From positions 1 through 8,069 of the forward strand of contig JBDTLH010000118.1 of the NCBI GenBank assembly GCA_039934875.1: a stretch of 8,069 nt of DNA, written 5' to 3'. The notes beneath the pieces were generated by a model that did no database searches, had not been told where the DNA came from, and saw only the letters and a list, made by a program, of their open reading frames with translations. Below, piece by piece: positions 5,438 to 8,069 of this stretch. This DNA is from JBDTLH01 sp039934875 (GTDB lineage: Bacteria; Acidobacteriota; Terriglobia; Terriglobales; Acidobacteriaceae). Each line of letters opens with the position of its first letter. Positions within the stretch are counted from its first letter, which is position 1. The position numbers were made by a program, and so were the translations under genes.

Positions 5438-8069
5438 ATGTCAAAAGAATTGTTTATCTCGACCACGCCACATGAAACCAAGGTGGCGATCGTCGAAGAT
5501 GAAGAGCTTACAGAGATTTATTTCGAGCGCGAGAACGAATATACGCTCGCCGGTTCCATTTACAACGGCAAAGTGACGCGCGTGCTTCCCGGGATGCAGT
5601 CCGCATTTGTGGACATCGGCCTGGAGCGTGACGCCTTTCTGTACGTTACCGACTTTCTTGATCTGGAAGAGCAGGAAGATGACCAGGTCGATCCGGTAAT
5701 GGCGAAGATCACAGGCGATCAGGCGCATGTCGCGGAGCGCAACGACCGCTCTACTGACCGCTCTGGTGATCGTTTTAGTGATCGCTCAAATCGGCAGGAG
5801 CGCGGTGGCCGGGAGCGTGAGGGGCAAGTGCGCGGCGGGCGGGGACAGCGCCCGTCGCAGTCGCAGCGCGACCTTTCGCGAGCGCCGTCAGCGCGAAAGC
5901 CCGGCGAGACCATCATCGAGGCGGATTTCACCACGGATAGCGAGGCTGAGGCTGTGGCATCGCCTGAGCGGCATCACGGTGCGATCATTCCGGAGACCGA
6001 AGCCGGCGGCGATAGCGGTGCAAGGCGCTATGAAGGGCGTCGTGGGCGTCGTCCGCGGAGTGGCGGCAGGCGCGAGTTCGAAGAGGCCAAATTCGCGGAA
6101 GATAAAGATAAAGCTGTTGAAGTGAAGCATGGGCCGTTGGCCGAGGCGAGGCCCGCGCGTGTGGAGCGGCAGCGCACGCAGTCGTCTGGAGCGGCAGAAT
6201 TTGTGCTTGCGGGCGAGTCGCTGCAGAAGTACGGGGCCCCCGCGGCGGCAATGCCTGGAGAAGAGGTGAGGGCTGCGCACACGGAGGCAAATCCGCGCCA
6301 TCGGCCTTCGACCGAGGTGGACCTATCGCAGATCACATCTACGGCATTCGACGGATTCAAACTTCCGGGGGAGACACTTTCGCGCTATCAGAAGCCGGCC
6401 CGAAAGGAGACCGATCAAGCGAAGGAAAGCCAAGACAAGGCGAACCAGGGCGCGGTGCAGCCTGACGCCTCAGCATCGGTGAGGAGTGAGCCGGATGTTG
6501 CTCGCTTCGTCTGGCGACGCAAGATAAAAAAGCAGGAGCTCGAGGATGATCTTGCGGAAGAAGCCGAGTCGTCAGCGGAGCCGACGGCAATGTTTCCGGC
6601 TGAATCCCATGACGATGAAGAGCGGAATGCGCGAGGGGAGACGACGAATGTGGAAGTCGCGACTGCCGCTTCAAGTGAAACCCCTCAGACTGAAGCCACA
6701 GGTGAAAGTGAGGCCGCGCAGGAGGTTGCGGCACAATCGGTGGCGGTGGCCGAAGAGACCAACGGCAACGAGGCGCATAGCTTCGAGCCGGGCAGCGGAG
6801 ATATCGAAGAGGTGGAGGAGGAGTTCCAGGAGGACGATTTCGACGGTATCGGGGCCGCTGAATATGCCGAAGATGAGTTCTCGGTTGAAGAGATGGAAGA
6901 AGAGACATTGAGCGGCCCATCGGAAGACCTGGTAGCGGCGGTGGCGCGTGCGGCTTCCGCGAACCACATCGGGGACGAGACGGAAGAGGCAGAGGAGGGA
7001 GAGCACAAGCCGGAGTTCGTAGGCGTGTTCACCGAAGCCGATTTCACCGGTGGAAGCGAGGTCGAGGACGAAGAGGAAGAGAGCGGAAGCACGGGAACAC
7101 AGCCCCGCGAACGGCGAGGCCGGCAGCAGCGTGGCCGCCGTCCCATGCAAGGACGCAAGAACATACAAAGCCATTCGTTGCCTACTATCTCTGATCTGCT
7201 CAAAGAAGGCCAAGAGGTGCTGGTGCAGATTGCGAAAGAGCCGATGGCGAAAAAGGGAGCGCGCATTACCAGCCACATCGCATTGCCGGGGCGCTTTCTG
7301 GTGTTCATGCCAACCGTCAACCACATCGGGGTATCGCGCAAGATCGGCAGCGATGAAGAGCGGATGCGGCTGAAGCGCATTCTGTTGAGCGAAAAAGGAG
7401 ACGCGCATGGCGGGTTCATTGTGCGCACGGCGGCGGCGAATGCAGGCGAAGAGGACCTGCGCGCCGACATTCGCTTCCTCATCAATTTGTGGAATGAGAT
7501 CAAGCACCGGGCGGAGTCCGGGAAATCGCCGGCGCTGATTTATCACGATCTCAATCTGGTGGAACGGGTGCTGCGCGATCAGGTGAGCAACAGCTTTTCC
7601 GCGATCTGGGTCGATTCCGAGCAGGAATACGAGCGTATTGTGCGCTTTCTCTCGCGCTTTCAGCCGGCGATGGTCAAGCGGGTGAAGCTCTATACCAAGG
7701 AGCTGCCGCTGTACGAGCAGTTCGGCATTCAAGAGGAGATCAATAAGGGGCTGAAGTCGAAGGTGTGGCTGAAGTCCGGCGGATATATCGTCATCAACCA
7801 GACCGAGGCGCTGGTGGCGATCGACATCAACACCGGCAAGTACGTGGGCAAGACCGCGCGCCTTGAAGACACCATCGTCAAGACAAACATTGACGCGATC
7901 CAGGAGATCGTGCGCCAGATACGGCTGCGCGACCTGGGCGGCATCATCGTCATCGACTTCATCGACATGGATGAACGCAGGAACCGCCAGAAGGTGATGA
8001 TCGCGCTGGAAGAGGCGCTCAAGTCGGACCGAGCCCCCTCGAAGGTGCTTCAGTTCAACGACTTTGGAC
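5438..8069 (+). CDS. rng: Ribonuclease E/G family endoribonuclease, 3' end beyond the window
   Basis: An Mg-dependent endoribonuclease of mRNA decay and rRNA/tRNA processing. 877 codons are visible and the gene is cut by the window edge. The first S1 half is at residues 1-76 (VTRVLPGMQSAFVDIGLERDAFL). An insert of about 500 residues follows (77-579), then the second S1 half from 580 (KKGARIT, LPGRFLVFMP). R663-T664 lie in GGFIVRTA and match the 5'-monophosphate sensor of E. coli RNase E. The DNase I-like catalytic motifs are AIDINTG, with Asp796 and Asn798, and VIDFIDM, with Asp840; they correspond to E. coli Asp303, Asn305 and Asp346. The Zn-link cysteines would lie beyond the window. Core wording resembles RNase G more than RNase E, but the name rne cannot be excluded without the C-terminus. 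The start has AGGAG 5 bases upstream. Confidence 0.93.
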   Translation, partial: MSKELFISTTPHETKVAIVEDEELTEIYFERENEYTLAGSIYNGKVTRVLPGMQSAFVDIGLERDAFLYVTDFLDLEEQEDDQVDPVMAKITGDQAHVAERNDRSTDRSGDRFSDRSNRQERGGREREGQVRGGRGQRPSQSQRDLSRAPSARKPGETIIEADFTTDSEAEAVASPERHHGAIIPETEAGGDSGARRYEGRRGRRPRSGGRREFEEAKFAEDKDKAVEVKHGPLAEARPARVERQRTQSSGAAEFVLAGESLQKYGAPAAAMPGEEVRAAHTEANPRHRPSTEVDLSQITSTAFDGFKLPGETLSRYQKPARKETDQAKESQDKANQGAVQPDASASVRSEPDVARFVWRRKIKKQELEDDLAEEAESSAEPTAMFPAESHDDEERNARGETTNVEVATAASSETPQTEATGESEAAQEVAAQSVAVAEETNGNEAHSFEPGSGDIEEVEEEFQEDDFDGIGAAEYAEDEFSVEEMEEETLSGPSEDLVAAVARAASANHIGDETEEAEEGEHKPEFVGVFTEADFTGGSEVEDEEEESGSTGTQPRERRGRQQRGRRPMQGRKNIQSHSLPTISDLLKEGQEVLVQIAKEPMAKKGARITSHIALPGRFLVFMPTVNHIGVSRKIGSDEERMRLKRILLSEKGDAHGGFIVRTAAANAGEEDLRADIRFLINLWNEIKHRAESGKSPALIYHDLNLVERVLRDQVSNSFSAIWVDSEQEYERIVRFLSRFQPAMVKRVKLYTKELPLYEQFGIQEEINKGLKSKVWLKSGGYIVINQTEALVAIDINTGKYVGKTARLEDTIVKTNIDAIQEIVRQIRLRDLGGIIVIDFIDMDERRNRQKVMIALEEALKSDRAPSKVLQFNDFG
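5741..5788 (+). repeat. Four tandem 12-base repeats encoding x-D-R-S/F
   Basis: Consecutive codons encode NDRS, TDRS, GDRF and SDRS (residues 102-117). The DNA repeats with a 12-base period built on GAC/T-CGC/T-TC/TX. A Gly/Arg-rich stretch follows. This is probably slippage-derived and charged. Confidence 0.75.
6200..6232 (+). repeat. First copy of the F-x-L-x-G-E-x-L-x-x-Y motif
   Basis: Residues 255-265 read FVLAGESLQKY. The second copy lies 52 residues later. It is a short hydrophobic motif in an otherwise polar, disordered stretch. Confidence 0.7.
6356..6388 (+). repeat. Second copy of the F-x-L-x-G-E-x-L-x-x-Y motif
   Basis: Residues 307-317 read FKLPGETLSRY. F, L, G, E, L and Y are shared with copy 1 in the same spacing, with conservative Ser/Thr and Lys/Arg changes. 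The DNA differs at many positions, so the match is at protein level and is not a recent duplication. Confidence 0.7.

Larger units (their letters stand above)
5666..7174 (+). other. About 500-residue low-complexity insert splitting the S1 domain of the RNase
   Basis: Residues 77-579 have no recognisable folded domain. In order: DR/RS and RGG-like basic sequence (102-145); an EADFT motif (161-165); a GRRGRRPRSGGRRE basic patch (200-213); FVLAGESLQKY (255-265); FKLPGETLSRY (307-317); FVWRRKIKKQEL (357-368), with the only Trp I see in the insert; a long Glu/Ala/Thr-rich part; an acidic run (455-489); a second EADFT (533-537); EVEDEEEE (541-548); and a basic patch PRERRGRQQRGRRPMQGRK (556-574) just before the S1 fold resumes. 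Alternating basic and acidic blocks with isolated hydrophobic motifs suggest a disordered scaffold that binds RNA and partner proteins. Function is inferred. Confidence 0.8.

Noticed and set aside
6546..6911. Overlapping +1-frame gene of 121 codons with AGGAG upstream
   Set aside because: The product is almost only Arg, Lys, Ser and Pro, as expected from reading Glu/Ala-rich codons out of frame. The start site is noted in the frameshift finding, but I do not call a gene.
6671..7732. Long antisense frame of 353 codons opposite the RNase gene
   Set aside because: It lies opposite clear RNase E/G coding sequence. GC-rich codon bias and GAA/GAG-rich coding leave antisense frames open. No protein family is recognisable.

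Overview
The window is a compact, GC-rich, plus-strand stretch of bacterial chromosome holding the cell-elongation gene set mreC-mreD-mrdA-rodA, then a 445-base non-coding leader and the 5' part of an RNase E/G gene that runs off the right edge. The gene order, the GC-rich codon use and the protein styles suggest an acidobacterium. That assignment rests on memory of family resemblance, not on a search. mreB would be expected just left of the window but is not visible. E. coli also keeps rng (cafA) just downstream of mreBCD, so the pairing of shape genes with an RNase E/G gene is a recurring theme.

Layout. Bases 1-121 are a repeat-built upstream region made of inverted and tandem heptamers, ending exactly at the mreC start codon. 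mreC (122-1282), mreD (1293-1817), mrdA/PBP2 (1820-3892) and rodA (3892-4992) are separated by 10 bases, 2 bases and a 1-base overlap, so they are almost certainly one transcript with translational coupling. MreC and MreD form the scaffold, PBP2 is the transpeptidase and RodA the glycan polymerase of the elongasome. All catalytic motifs I looked for in PBP2 and RodA are present. Bases 4993-5437 hold no convincing gene, but they do contain several hairpins and two separate 13-base tandem duplications. From 5438 to the end runs an RNase E/G family gene (877 codons visible).

The most interesting feature is that RNase. Its S1 domain is split by about 500 residues of low-complexity, Arg-rich and Asp/Glu-rich sequence. 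In E. coli RNase G the same loop is only a few tens of residues. The insert carries repeated short motifs: two copies of F-x-L-x-G-E-x-L-x-x-Y, two of EADFT, and four consecutive x-D-R-S/F tetrapeptides. This suggests an internal scaffold or RNA-binding region, similar in role to the C-terminal tail of E. coli RNase E but placed inside the RNA-binding domain. Its leader contains a duplicated A-rich element matching the loose RNase E cleavage preference, which raises the possibility of autoregulation. A palindromic repeat translated in frame within the MreC tail is a second unusual feature.
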